64,000 nt of DNA from Bin5 sp022827195 (GTDB lineage Bacteria; Chloroflexota; Anaerolineae; Caldilineales; Caldilineaceae): positions 4,960,001-5,024,000 of the forward strand of contig OZ242331.1 of assembly GCA_965208275.1 (NCBI GenBank), written 5' to 3'. A program made the position numbers and the translations under genes. Under the pieces are notes generated by a model, which was given only the letters and a program-made list of their open reading frames with translations, did not search any database and had not been told where the DNA came from. Shown here one piece after another: positions 51,601 through 62,188 of the stretch (position 1 is its first letter; each line of letters opens with the position of its first letter).

Positions 51601-52767
51601 CTATATGGCCGGAAGTCTTTTGAGGCCCAGTCCGGTCAGGTTGACGACGACGGTGTCTGAACGATTGAACTGCGGAGCCAGTTTCGTGAGGGCGGCGGCA
51701 ACTGTGGCGCTGGTCGGTTCGACGAAGAGACCCCGTTGAGCCAGACGTTCCTGGGCTGCATTGATCTCCTCGTCGTTGACGACGACAGCGGTACCGCCGG
51801 ACTGGCGCAAGGCCCCCAGGATTGAGCGGTTCCGCACCGGCTTCTCAACGGCGATGCCGTCTGCCAGGACACTGGGCGCCACCTGCCGGCGGGGCACGAT
51901 CTCGCTGAATCCCTGATGGAAAGCGTCGCAGATCGGCGCTATCGGCTCGGCCTGCACGGCCACCATGCGCGGCAATCTCTCGATGATCCCGCTACGGTGC
52001 AGGTGCTGAAAGCCGCGCCACGCTCCCAGAAAGAGGCCGCCATACCCGACCGGTGTGACGAACCAGTCAGGCACCCTGCGGTCGAGCTGTTCCCAGATCT
52101 CCCATGCATTGGTCATGAAGCCGAGGAGGCAGGCGGGGTGCCAGGCATGTGAGGCATAAACCACATCATCACTCGTCTGGGAGGCTTCAGCGGCTTCGGT
52201 CGCAGCCGTTCGGGGGCCGGTCACTTCGACCAATTCCGCGCCGTAGACAGCGATTTGCGCCCTTTTGGGTTGCGGCGCGTAGGCAGGCACAAAGATGCGG
52301 GCAAAGAGTCCCGCCCGCGCCGCATAACATGCCAGGCTGGCCCCGGCATTGCCGCTCGAATCGTCCATAACAGTGCGCACACCCTGCCCCACCAGCCAGT
52401 TGATGATAACGCTGACACCTCGATCTTTGTAGCTGCCTGAAGGCATCAGCCCTTCAAACTTCCAGTAGATGGGCTGTTCCAACCAGGTATCTTCGATCAG
52501 CGGAGTCCAGCCCTCCCCCAACGAATGCAGTTCCCGCCCCGGCGCTACAACGGGCAACATGGGCAGGTAGCGCCAGTGTCCCGGATTGTGGTCCTCGATC
52601 TTATCCGGGTCGAATGGAGGCAGCTCGCGATACTCCAACGGTTCGCCGCTAAGGGGGCAGCGCAAGGGCGCTTCTTCGGCAGCAATCCGAAACTGGCTGC
52701 TGGGACAGTATGCGATCAATCGGCAGGTCCTTTGCAGGGCAGAGTAGAGAAGCCGAACTGTCTTCAA
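51601..52767 (-). CDS. threonine synthase-like PLP enzyme (fold type II)
   Basis: A 388-residue PLP-dependent enzyme related to threonine synthase. The PLP Lys is in PSGSYKDRGVSV near residue 133, and the phosphate/cofactor loop region is DDSSGNAGASLACYAARAG. The N-terminus has a weak zinc-ribbon-like segment (YCPSSQFRI, LRCPLSGEPLEY) with only part of the usual cysteines. The TTG start at 52767 is uncertain. A threonine synthase role is likely, but related dehydratases and lyases share these motifs. Confidence 0.75.
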   Translation of the reverse strand: MKTVRLLYSALQRTCRLIAYCPSSQFRIAAEEAPLRCPLSGEPLEYRELPPFDPDKIEDHNPGHWRYLPMLPVVAPGRELHSLGEGWTPLIEDTWLEQPIYWKFEGLMPSGSYKDRGVSVIINWLVGQGVRTVMDDSSGNAGASLACYAARAGLFARIFVPAYAPQPKRAQIAVYGAELVEVTGPRTAATEAAEASQTSDDVVYASHAWHPACLLGFMTNAWEIWEQLDRRVPDWFVTPVGYGGLFLGAWRGFQHLHRSGIIERLPRMVAVQAEPIAPICDAFHQGFSEIVPRRQVAPSVLADGIAVEKPVRNRSILGALRQSGGTAVVVNDEEINAAQERLAQRGLFVEPTSATVAAALTKLAPQFNRSDTVVVNLTGLGLKRLPAI

Positions 52768-52955
52768 CCGGTACGTATGTCCGACCCCTCATTGGATCAA
52801 CATTTGTAACCGAACTTGTGGGATAGGTCAAGTGGCACCTGCGGTCTCAAAGCGACGCCCTATACTTCGCAGGACCCTGCGCTGACCACTGGAACCCGCC
52901 AAGTGTGATAGAATCGAGTCGGTTCGCAAACTACCCCGCTTTGGAAGGGTCCAAA

Positions 52956-54059
<1,104 letters not shown>

Positions 54060-54344
54060 AGATGCCGTACAAACCCATGTGAGAGGCGCGCGCAGTAGCT
54101 GCAAAGACGGCAGTTCAATATCCTCTCCGATTTGTGAAGGTGCCGCGGGAAAGCGTATACTACGCCCCCAATACCTGCGCTTACGCCCCAATTCACAACT
54201 GTCGCCAGAGCCGGCTCGACTCGCTGGAGCAGAGCCGAAAGCGGGGGAAACGCGGCACACTACGCCGCCTGCCACAGTCCGGACCGGCCGGACGCCCCAA
54301 CCCCGACGGGGGGCAACCATGCCGCATAAAAGGACGGAGTTCTG

Positions 54345-56399
54345 TTGCCAACCATGACACGGGGCAATGAAGCTGCCCAATCAAGTGATGCTGTCGATTC
54401 AGGTGGCGCCGCGCCATCGGCGCTGCCGGCGGGATTGATTGACCGCTACGAACTTTTTTCCTCCTTTTTTGACCAACTCTACCTCGATAGAGAGGTCTTC
54501 GCACACAAGGACAGGATCGTTTTACGCTGGCCGCGCCAACTGGAGGCGCCCGCCGATTTCAACGTCCGGCTGCAGCGTTCAGACGGGCGTATCTACGCCG
54601 AGAGCGAGGGCAAGCAAGGCGATAGCGGCGATCGCATTCTGGCCCAGGAGATTTTGATTCCAGACGGGGCGTACGAACTGGTCCTGATGCCGTCGGCCAA
54701 CGAATACTACGTAAAGGGCGTCCGCATCCAGCGTAAAATTCAGCTTTCGGTCGTGCGGTCGGACTACCGGACGACGTCCTATGGTACCTACGTTGAGCGT
54801 CAGATCGAGTTGCTGCGCCACGCCATTGCTCTCGACGACGGTCTGTTCTCCGAGATTGCCAAGATGACGCTGGGCTGGTGGGACCGCATCAACATACGCA
54901 GTATCTATGCCGCAATCGCCGCGGTCGAAAGCTACGACGAAGATCATCTTGCCCGCCTGCTCGGGCTGCTGGGCATGGTTTACCGCTACAGCGAGCACGA
55001 GGCGTTTCCCGCCGAGTTTCGACAACCGCTCGATGACTGCATTCTCGGTCTACCATTTGACGAAGCGGACTATGCGGAGAAGACTGGCAGGAGGCTCAGC
55101 GATACCGAGCGACTGTTGCTCGCCACTGCTGAACTGCTGGCCGGGCAGCACTTTCCTGAGCGGGCGTTCCCGTCCAGCAATCATACCGGGCAGTGGCACT
55201 GTGAGCGCGGCGAAGCGACCGTTGCCCGCTGGCTGCAGCGCGCGGCGGCAAACGGGTTCCCCGACACATCGGGCCATAGCCTTGCCAACCTCCTGACTGC
55301 TCTGTCTTACGTTATCGACCTCGCCGATTCGAAGCCGCTCTGGAATCTGGCGGGTGTCGTGATGGACAAGACGCTCGTGACATTGGCGTTGGACTCATAC
55401 CAGGGCGTCTACGGTGCGAGCCAGATTGACCTCAGCCGGAAGCGTGGCATGGACGGCGAGACGCCCGCCAGCAGCGGTTACGCGTCGCCGCTGGCCGGCG
55501 TCGCACGCCTGTTGTGGGGTATCGGCGCCTGGAACTGGCATCTGGCCGGACCCGTCAGCCTCGCCTGCTGCCAGGGCTATCAGCAGCCGTCACTGATCGC
55601 AGACCTGGCCCTGGACCGGCCTGACGGCATGTGGGCTACGGAACGGCACTCCACAGGAGAGGTGAGTGGAGATTACAAAAGCGAGATAGCGGCCCTCCCT
55701 TCACACACGCTGCACAAGGGGATTTACAAGACGTCGGATTATCTACTGGCCAGCGCACAGGACTTTCGGCCAGGCGAGCGCGGTTGGAGCGAACATAGTT
55801 GGCAGGCGACTCTGGGCGCCGAAGCGATCGTGTTCGCCAACGGTCCCGGTGTGTACCTGCCGCGCGTGGCCCAGCACCGTGACCTGCTGATCGCGCTTCA
55901 CTCGCTTCCCGCAAATGATGAGTCGGGATACACATGCGTCTTTTTCCCGACCACTGCTTTTGAAGAACATCAGGTGGGCAAGCAGTGGGTTTTCGCCGCC
56001 AAGGGGGACGCCTATATCGCGCTTGGTTGTTCAAGGCCTTTGACTCTGATACAGGACGGTCCGGCCGCGTTGCGCGAATTGCGCGCCGCCGGTCGTGAGG
56101 CGGCATGGTTGTGCCAAATGGGTAAGAGAGCCGAACACGGGTCGTTCGCCGATTTTCGCAAGTGGGTGCTGGCAGCCCGCTTCGAAAGTAGTGGGCTTTC
56201 CGTATCCTACCGGCCTCTCGGCGGCAAGGTGGTCAGCTTCGGCTGGAATCAAGCTCTCTGCTTCAACGGGGAGAAAGTTCCGCTTCATCGGCCAAATCAC
56301 TATGAAGGCCCCCACTGCGTGACCGACGGCTGGCCGGCAACACAGATGGTCGTCGCCTACGGTGGGCAGGCGATTCAACTCGATTTCGCGAGCGGCTAA
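54345..56399 (+). CDS. large uncharacterised protein, possibly an alpha/alpha-toroid carbohydrate-active enzyme
   Basis: A 684-residue soluble protein with no family I can name. Residues about 25-135 look beta-rich (RIVLRWPRQLEAPADFNVRL). The middle (150-430) is helical and Trp-rich with repeated helices (KPLWNLAGVVMDKTLVTLAL, LARLLWGIGAWNWHLAGPVS). The C-terminal third is beta-rich with HSWQATLGAEAIVFANGPGV, which resembles heparinase-like lyases in layout only. It sits between two sugar-acid dehydratase-type genes. The start TTG 54345 (GGAG 5 bases upstream) competes with ATG 54354. Confidence 0.65.
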   Translation: MPTMTRGNEAAQSSDAVDSGGAAPSALPAGLIDRYELFSSFFDQLYLDREVFAHKDRIVLRWPRQLEAPADFNVRLQRSDGRIYAESEGKQGDSGDRILAQEILIPDGAYELVLMPSANEYYVKGVRIQRKIQLSVVRSDYRTTSYGTYVERQIELLRHAIALDDGLFSEIAKMTLGWWDRINIRSIYAAIAAVESYDEDHLARLLGLLGMVYRYSEHEAFPAEFRQPLDDCILGLPFDEADYAEKTGRRLSDTERLLLATAELLAGQHFPERAFPSSNHTGQWHCERGEATVARWLQRAAANGFPDTSGHSLANLLTALSYVIDLADSKPLWNLAGVVMDKTLVTLALDSYQGVYGASQIDLSRKRGMDGETPASSGYASPLAGVARLLWGIGAWNWHLAGPVSLACCQGYQQPSLIADLALDRPDGMWATERHSTGEVSGDYKSEIAALPSHTLHKGIYKTSDYLLASAQDFRPGERGWSEHSWQATLGAEAIVFANGPGVYLPRVAQHRDLLIALHSLPANDESGYTCVFFPTTAFEEHQVGKQWVFAAKGDAYIALGCSRPLTLIQDGPAALRELRAAGREAAWLCQMGKRAEHGSFADFRKWVLAARFESSGLSVSYRPLGGKVVSFGWNQALCFNGEKVPLHRPNHYEGPHCVTDGWPATQMVVAYGGQAIQLDFASG

Positions 56400-56599
56400 A
56401 ACCGTGAATCAGCCCGGTCATCAGCCGCCCGTGTTGACTGATTCGCTTCTGCGGGAGTTCGTTTCTACCGTTACCGTATCGGGGGCATTTGGCAAATGCC
56501 TTGTCCGCCAGACTCAAACCGTTCGGCGTGTCCCGTCGTCGTTCACCCAAATTCTGAACTGCTTTCCCACTGATGTCCATTCAGGAAGGAGCGCCGCCC

Positions 56600-57784
56600 A
56601 TGCGAATCTCTTCAATCGAGACATACCTCCTCGAAACGCCGATCGAACCGGGCTTTGGCTGGTCCCAGGGCTGGACCGAAATGCGAAACCTGGGCCTGGT
56701 CAAAGTGACCACCGCAGATGGTCTTGTTGGCTGGGGCGAGGGGATAAGAGGCCCCGCGGCGCGCCAGGTCCACGAGGGATTCGCGCCCCTTTTGCTGGGT
56801 GCGGACCCGATGCAGCGCAACGGGCTGTGGCAGAAGATGTACCAGACCCTCTACAATAACAACGACGCCCTCGGCATCGGCGGCAACGCCATGAGCGCGG
56901 TCGACACCGCCCTCTGGGACATCGCCGGCAAAGAAACCGGGCAGCCGGTTTCCGCCCTGCTGGGCGGTCGGGTGCGCGAGCGCGTCGCCGTCTACGCAAC
57001 CGGCCTCTACTATTCGGAGGAGGGAATCGCGGCGGCATCGGCCGGCAGCCCGTTCCCGCAGCAGCTTATGGACGAGGCCCGCACGTACGTGGAGCAGGGT
57101 TTCGCGGGCATGAAGACGAAGGTGGGCCGGCTTGCCCTGGCGCAGGATGTGCGCCGCGTGGCCGCCATTCGCGAGGCGATCGGCCCCGACATCTTCCTGA
57201 TGGTGGATGCCAACCAGGCCTACAACGCGACCACCGCGATCCGCATTGGCCGCGAGCTCGCCGAGCTCGACATCTACTGGTTCGAAGAGCCGGTCAATGC
57301 CAAAGATGTGGAGGGCTATCTGCAGGTGAAGGGCGCGCTGCCGATGGCGATTGCCGGCGGAGAAAACCTGCGCACGCGCTACGCGTTCAAGGACTATATC
57401 GGCAGGCGGGCGGTCGACATCGTGCAGCCTGATGTGAACAACGTGGGCGGCATCACCGAGATGCACCGCGTTGCCTCGATGGCCAACGCCTTCGGCATTC
57501 TGTGCAATCCGCATGTGTGGGGATCGCCGGTCTTGTTTGCGGCCAGCCTGCACGTGGCCGCGGCGGTGCCGGCATGTCCGCCCGCGCACGTGCCGCTTCC
57601 TTATCAGCAGGAGCCGGTAATGGAGTTCGACCGCACGCCCAGCCCGATTCGCGAGGGCATCGCCGAGCCGTTCGACCCGGTCGGCGGCTTTCTCGACGTG
57701 CCCACCGGCCCGGGCCTGGGCGTGGAAATCGACGAGGACGCTGTGCGCAGTCTGAGCGTGGACATACAACGGACTAGCAGTTAA
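56600..57784 (+). CDS. enolase-superfamily sugar-acid dehydratase (mandelate racemase/MLE family)
   Basis: A 394-residue enzyme with the full catalytic set: Lys-x-Lys in FAGMKTKVGRLA, metal ligands Asp in LMVDANQAYN, Glu in YWFEEPVN and Glu in IAGGENLRTRY, and the His-region NPHVWGSPVLFAASLHVA. It resembles galactonate/galactarate-type dehydratases. AAGGAG precedes ATG 56600 by 8 bases, and the longer frame to 56573 is not needed. Confidence 0.87.
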   Translation: MRISSIETYLLETPIEPGFGWSQGWTEMRNLGLVKVTTADGLVGWGEGIRGPAARQVHEGFAPLLLGADPMQRNGLWQKMYQTLYNNNDALGIGGNAMSAVDTALWDIAGKETGQPVSALLGGRVRERVAVYATGLYYSEEGIAAASAGSPFPQQLMDEARTYVEQGFAGMKTKVGRLALAQDVRRVAAIREAIGPDIFLMVDANQAYNATTAIRIGRELAELDIYWFEEPVNAKDVEGYLQVKGALPMAIAGGENLRTRYAFKDYIGRRAVDIVQPDVNNVGGITEMHRVASMANAFGILCNPHVWGSPVLFAASLHVAAAVPACPPAHVPLPYQQEPVMEFDRTPSPIREGIAEPFDPVGGFLDVPTGPGLGVEIDEDAVRSLSVDIQRTSS

Positions 57785-58077
57785 CCGGCGGGATGAAGGA
57801 TTGAAGTACTCAGACTAAACTGTAACCCCAATGAAACCAAGAGGTTCTGCCCCGAGGCCGCGCGGGCGGGAAGCCCTTTATTCCAGCCTGCCCCCTTCTG
57901 ATCATCCGCCGTTTGAGCAAGAACGCCGGTGAGAGTCCAGGGACGAACGACAGGAATTGGCCAAAACTCCTGAATTCCCTGCAAAAGCCACCCGCACGCG
58001 CTATACTGGAACCATGACCGCCGTGAAAGACCTTACTGCCAATAGGAATGGCAACTTGACCGGACCTGACGCGGACC

Positions 58078-58148
58078 TTCGTGTGAATTCGTGTCCTTCG
58101 TGGATCGCTGGACTGTTGCAGGCGCCATCTGTCAGGACACCCGGCGAC
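58078..58148. repeat. dispersed 71-bp repeat, copy 2
   Basis: Begins TTCGTGTGAATTCGTGT and aligns with 28231-28300 over its length with about ten differences. Confidence 0.7.
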
Positions 58149-58180
58149 CGAGCAACCCCAATGCAAAGGACTTTGCCGCT

Positions 58181-58222
58181 AAACGAAAAACTGAAAACTC
58201 GACACTGAAAACTCGAAACTAA
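58181..58222. repeat. heptanucleotide tandem array 11 (AAACTNN variant)
   Basis: Six 7-base units of AAACTNN or AAACGAA type without indels. Same period and ACT core as the CCACTNN arrays, but an A-rich flank. Confidence 0.85.
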
Positions 58223-58284
58223 AGAAAACATGCCCACGAGAAACTTTTTTTTCGGGGCGACATTGGACGACATTGGGGGACTTT

Positions 58285-58302
58285 GGGGGACATATGTCCC
58301 CC
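58285..58302. terminator. perfect 18-base palindrome, possible hairpin terminator
   Basis: GGGGGACATATGTCCCCC is self-complementary and followed by TTT. It is preceded by related words GACATTGG, repeated. It could terminate transcription from the dehydratase gene or be a protein-binding site upstream of the isomerase gene. Confidence 0.35.
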
Positions 58303-58485
58303 TTTCACACCAAAACGAGAGGACCCCAGCCCCTCTGGACAAGGGCTCTGGCCGACCGCCATTTCAGATTCACACCCGCAAACGATGGGACCAGCAGCCA
58401 GAAATAACAGGACAAATCTTGCAGGTCGAGAGAATCGAGACTCTCTGTTTCACAATGGAATTAATATAGAAAGGAATCCATTCTC

Positions 58486-59268
58486 ATGCCTTCGATAGGT
58501 CTGCAACTTTATTCGGTCCGCCGCGAGTTAGACGCGGATATGCCCGGCACGCTGGCAGCGGTGGCGCAGATGGGCTATAACGGCGTCGAGTTCGCAGGCG
58601 CGCCGCAGCACAATGCCGCGGCGTACAAGGCCCAGCTGGACGCGCTCGGACTGGCTTGTTGCGGCTGGCATGTGCCGTTCGACCTGGTGCAGGACGACGC
58701 GCTCGACGAGACGATCGCCTTCCACCATGCGCTGGGCAATGAAAAGCTGATCATCCCCGGTATCCCCGAGGAACTGCGGCAGAGCCGGGATGACTGGCGC
58801 AAACTGGCCGACTTCACCAACCGCGTTGCCGCGCGCCTGGCCCCCGAAGGGATGCGGACCGGCTATCACAACCACTGGCACGAGTTCACGCCCCTGGACG
58901 GCGAAACTCCTTGGGACACCTTCTTTGGCAACACAGACGCGTCGGTCATCATGCAGTTCGATACCGGCAACGCAATCTTCGGCGGCGGCGAGCCGGTAGA
59001 GACCATTCACAAATACCCCGGCAGGGCGGTGACGGTCCACGTAAAGCCAATGATGAAGAGCCTGCTCGACGGCCGCGGCCACGACTATCCGCACCCAGCC
59101 TTCGACCCGGTGATCGGCGAAGACGACACCGACTGGGCCGCGTTCTTCGACGCTTGCGAAACGGTCGGCGGCACCGAGTGGTACATCGTCGAGTACGAGA
59201 ACGCCGCCTACACCCCCCTGGACGCGGTCGAGCGCTGTCTGCAGGCGCTGAGAAAGATGGGAAAGTAA
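58486..59268 (+). CDS. sugar phosphate isomerase/epimerase-type TIM barrel protein
   Basis: A 260-residue AP-endonuclease-2/xylose-isomerase-like barrel. Metal-binding residues are likely in TGYHNHWHEFTP, MQFDTGNAIFGG, VTVHVKPM and YIVEYENAAY. Members isomerise or epimerise keto-sugars and inosose-like substrates. AAGGA lies 11 bases before the ATG. It lies among sugar-acid dehydratases and a transporter, consistent with carbohydrate catabolism. Confidence 0.85.
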   Translation: MPSIGLQLYSVRRELDADMPGTLAAVAQMGYNGVEFAGAPQHNAAAYKAQLDALGLACCGWHVPFDLVQDDALDETIAFHHALGNEKLIIPGIPEELRQSRDDWRKLADFTNRVAARLAPEGMRTGYHNHWHEFTPLDGETPWDTFFGNTDASVIMQFDTGNAIFGGGEPVETIHKYPGRAVTVHVKPMMKSLLDGRGHDYPHPAFDPVIGEDDTDWAAFFDACETVGGTEWYIVEYENAAYTPLDAVERCLQALRKMGK

Positions 59269-59338
59269 TGGTGCGCGGCATGTGGTTCAAAAATAGCAGG
59301 TGCCCCCGACTGACATGTAGCAATCGGCCAACAACCAG

Positions 59339-60607
59339 ATGACCCGCAGACCTACCGCGCAACCGGCGTTCGGTTACGGCGCTCTTCTCAAGGAAAACCG
59401 CAACTACAGGTATCTCTGGTTCGGGCAGATCGTCAGTCTGCTGGGCGACTGGTTCAACCTGGTGGCGTCGGCTTCGCTGGTTGGTCTGTTAACACAGTCG
59501 GGGCTGGCGGTCGGCTCCGTTTTCGTCGTCCGCATGCTGGCGCCGTTTGTGGTCAACCCCATTGCCGGCGTGGTCGCCGACCGCTACAGCCGCAAGCGGA
59601 TCCTGATTACGGCCGACCTGCTGCGTGCCGCATCGGTCCTCTGTTTTCTTTTCGTGCGCGATGCCGGTGATATCTGGCTGTTGTATGCGCTGATAGCGTT
59701 GCAGATGGCGCTGAGCGGATTCTTCGACCCGGCGCATACTTCCATTCTGCCCGACGTGGCCGGGCCGGAGCAGCTGGGCGCGGCCAACGCGGTCAGTTCG
59801 GCCACCTGGTCGGTTATGCTGGCCTTGGGCGCGGCGCTGGGCGGGCTCTTTTCCGGCACGTTCGGCATGTATCCCGCGTTCGTGCTCGACGCCTTCACGT
59901 TCCTGCTCTCGGCCGCGCTGCTCGCCCAGATTCGCGTACCGAAGAGGCCCGCCTCCGAAATGGGCGAAAAGACGGTCGGCGCGGCCGTGCGCGAGTACAT
60001 CTACGGGCTGCGTTTTCTGGGCGCAAATCCGGACATTCTGGTAGCCGCACTGCAGAAGGCGACGCTGGCGCTCTTTCTGGCCACCGCATTTCAAGTTATC
60101 CAGGTGGCGATCGCCCAGCGATTCTTCACGATCGGCGAAGGCGGCGGCATCAGCATGGGGATGATGTTCGCCTTGACCGGCGTCGGCTCGGGCATCGGCC
60201 CGATTTTGGCCCGCCGTTTCACCGGCGACGATCCGGCCTCGTTGAAAAAGGCGATCGCGGTCGCCTACGTCGTCGCCATCGCCGGCGTTGCGATAACCGC
60301 GCCTCTCTACAGCCTGCCGACGGTCCTGCTGGGCTCGCTGGTGCGTGCGCTCGGCAGCGGCGTTATCTGGGTTTTTTCGACCCATCTTCTGCTGCAGATG
60401 GCGCCCGACGAAGTGCGCGGCCGGGTCTTTGCCAGCGACTATATGTTCTTCTACCTCGGCAGCGCGCTTTCGTCGAGTGTAATCGGCGCCGCCCTGGACA
60501 CGAGCCTGAGCGTCTCGGCAATCATCTGGGCGATGGCCGCGCTGAGCGTGGTGCCGATGATGCTGTGGACGGTGTGGGTGGCGCGGGGGAGGCGGGTGCC
60601 GGCGTGA
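59339..60607 (+). CDS. MFS transporter (drug/solute exporter, MFS_3-like)
   Basis: A 422-residue major facilitator with about 12 hydrophobic segments. The opening NRNYRYLWFGQIVSLLGDWF is typical of MFS_3-type exporters, and loop 2-3 has VADRYSRKRILI. Related proteins export macrolides or siderophores, but the substrate here is unknown. It may serve the neighbouring catabolic genes or be independent. Confidence 0.88.
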   Translation: MTRRPTAQPAFGYGALLKENRNYRYLWFGQIVSLLGDWFNLVASASLVGLLTQSGLAVGSVFVVRMLAPFVVNPIAGVVADRYSRKRILITADLLRAASVLCFLFVRDAGDIWLLYALIALQMALSGFFDPAHTSILPDVAGPEQLGAANAVSSATWSVMLALGAALGGLFSGTFGMYPAFVLDAFTFLLSAALLAQIRVPKRPASEMGEKTVGAAVREYIYGLRFLGANPDILVAALQKATLALFLATAFQVIQVAIAQRFFTIGEGGGISMGMMFALTGVGSGIGPILARRFTGDDPASLKKAIAVAYVVAIAGVAITAPLYSLPTVLLGSLVRALGSGVIWVFSTHLLLQMAPDEVRGRVFASDYMFFYLGSALSSSVIGAALDTSLSVSAIIWAMAALSVVPMMLWTVWVARGRRVPA

Positions 60608-60737
60608 GAAGCATTCATTGTTGAAATCTGTTTTCGACTGCCATCGACCTGTGTCACAGATTTCCTTAGGGAATTCGGCGAAGAATGGATATGTACCTTC
60701 AAGCGTCATCTTTCTCATTACCGGGTAGGTACTCATC

Positions 60738-61874
60738 ATGAAAATCACGGATGTCAAATTACGCACGCTGAGGCATCCCACCCTCAGGCAGAGCCACCAC
60801 CAGCTCGTGCAGGTGCCGGGGCTACGGCGGATCCAGTACACGCACACGGGCATCCCGACAAGCGAGCCCATGTATTCTCACATGCTGGAGGTGGAGACCG
60901 ACGAGGGCGTCACCGGCCGCATCGCGCCGACATCGATCAACCGCTACCAACTGGAGATCCTGAAGACGCACACGATCGGCGAGAGCCCCTTCGCACGCGA
61001 GCGGTTGTACCAGATGCTTCAGAAGGGCACGCGCTGGGTCTACCAGGAGCCGGGCTGGTTCGGCGAGTTCGACAACTGCCTATGGGACATTGCCGGCAAG
61101 GTGGCGGGATTGCCGGTCTACGCGCTGATTGGCCGCGTACGTGATTCGCTGCCGGTCTATCTTACCGCTGGGGACATGGACCTGCAGGGCTACCTGGATC
61201 ATATCGAAGGCGGCCGCAGCTTTGGCATCAACGCCTACAAGCTGCACACATACAAGGGCGGCAGGGCGGACATCCCGCTGCTGACCGAGGTGCGCAAGGC
61301 GGTCGGCGACGACTACGAGCTGCTCAACGACCCGGTCTGCTCCTACAACCTGCGCGAGGCGATTGAAGTGGGCTTGGCGATGGAGGAGCTGGACTACATC
61401 TGGCTGGAAGAGCCGATGCACGAGCAGAAGATGAACCTGTACCAGGAGCTCTGCAGCACGCTGAGGATCCCGGTGATGGCGACCGAGCGTCTGATGCACG
61501 ACATCGACCTGACCGCGCAGTGGCTGATCCAGGGCGCGACCGACCGTCTGCGAGCGCGGGCGACCTTCGGCCTCACACAGGTACTGAAGCTGGCCCATTT
61601 TGCCGAGCTGCACGGTACGAACGTGGAATTCAACGGCCCGGGCGGCCTCTACGGGCTGGTGCACGCCCACGTGGGCTGCTGCGTCGACAACACCGACTAT
61701 TACGAGCTTCTCGGCCCGGCCGACCCGCGGCGTCTGCGGTCGGAGGGTGAGGAGTGGGGGCTGCTCAACGCGCCGCTCATCGAAGACGGCCGCATCGCGC
61801 CGCCCGACGGCCCCGGATGGGGCGCGATCTGGGATGAGGAGAGGCTGCGCTCGCTTACGGTAGAAACGCAATAA
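60738..61874 (+). CDS. enolase-superfamily protein (mandelate racemase/MLE family)
   Basis: A 378-residue enolase-superfamily protein. Metal ligands are likely Asp in ELLNDPVCSYN, Glu in YIWLEEPMHEQ and Glu in VMATERLMHD. The base region INAYKLHTYKGG has Lys-x-His in place of Lys-x-Lys. A late His is in HAHVGCCVDNTDYYE. The altered base pair and the Asp-Pro metal site set it apart from standard dehydratases, so the reaction may differ. It is the third family member in 9 kb. Confidence 0.83.
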   Translation: MKITDVKLRTLRHPTLRQSHHQLVQVPGLRRIQYTHTGIPTSEPMYSHMLEVETDEGVTGRIAPTSINRYQLEILKTHTIGESPFARERLYQMLQKGTRWVYQEPGWFGEFDNCLWDIAGKVAGLPVYALIGRVRDSLPVYLTAGDMDLQGYLDHIEGGRSFGINAYKLHTYKGGRADIPLLTEVRKAVGDDYELLNDPVCSYNLREAIEVGLAMEELDYIWLEEPMHEQKMNLYQELCSTLRIPVMATERLMHDIDLTAQWLIQGATDRLRARATFGLTQVLKLAHFAELHGTNVEFNGPGGLYGLVHAHVGCCVDNTDYYELLGPADPRRLRSEGEEWGLLNAPLIEDGRIAPPDGPGWGAIWDEERLRSLTVETQ

Positions 61875-61981
61875 CGGCCAGAGGACAGATGGGATAGATG
61901 GAAGACGGTCGTTCGGAAGGCAACAGCTATGTTAGAATTGCGCCCAAACAGTGAAATGTAGAGTCAGGAATAGAGTCGACA

Positions 61982-62188
61982 ATGCGCAGGGAGATCGTTG
62001 AACGACGAGGAAAACTCGAAGAATTGGACCGTGCATTTGATTTGCGTTTCTGGCAAGCGCAAACGCCGGCTGCGCGTGTTAACGCGGCTTGGGAGCTTGT
62101 CGTGCATTACGCCAAGGTGAAGGGTCTTGATGTTCGCCAACTCCGACTTCAGCGAACTGTTGAGAATTTTCAACGCCAGGAACGTTAA
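61982..62188 (+). CDS. small helical protein upstream of nucleotidyltransferase
   Basis: A 68-residue protein (MRREIVERRGKLEELDRAFD, FWQAQTPAARVNAAWELVVH) that looks genuine: AGGA lies upstream of the ATG and its 3' end overlaps the next gene by 59 bases. No motif is recognised. The pairing with a nucleotidyltransferase of the AbiEii/DUF6036 kind suggests a two-gene unit, perhaps a toxin-antitoxin, which is inference. Confidence 0.6.
   Translation: MRREIVERRGKLEELDRAFDLRFWQAQTPAARVNAAWELVVHYAKVKGLDVRQLRLQRTVENFQRQER

Larger units (their letters stand above)
57785..58485. other. 700-bp intergenic region with repeat, array and hairpin
   Basis: No gene is supported here. It holds the second copy of the 71-bp dispersed repeat (58078-58148), a heptamer array (58181-58222) and an 18-base perfect palindrome (58285-58302). 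The remainder shows no motif that I can support. Confidence 0.6.
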
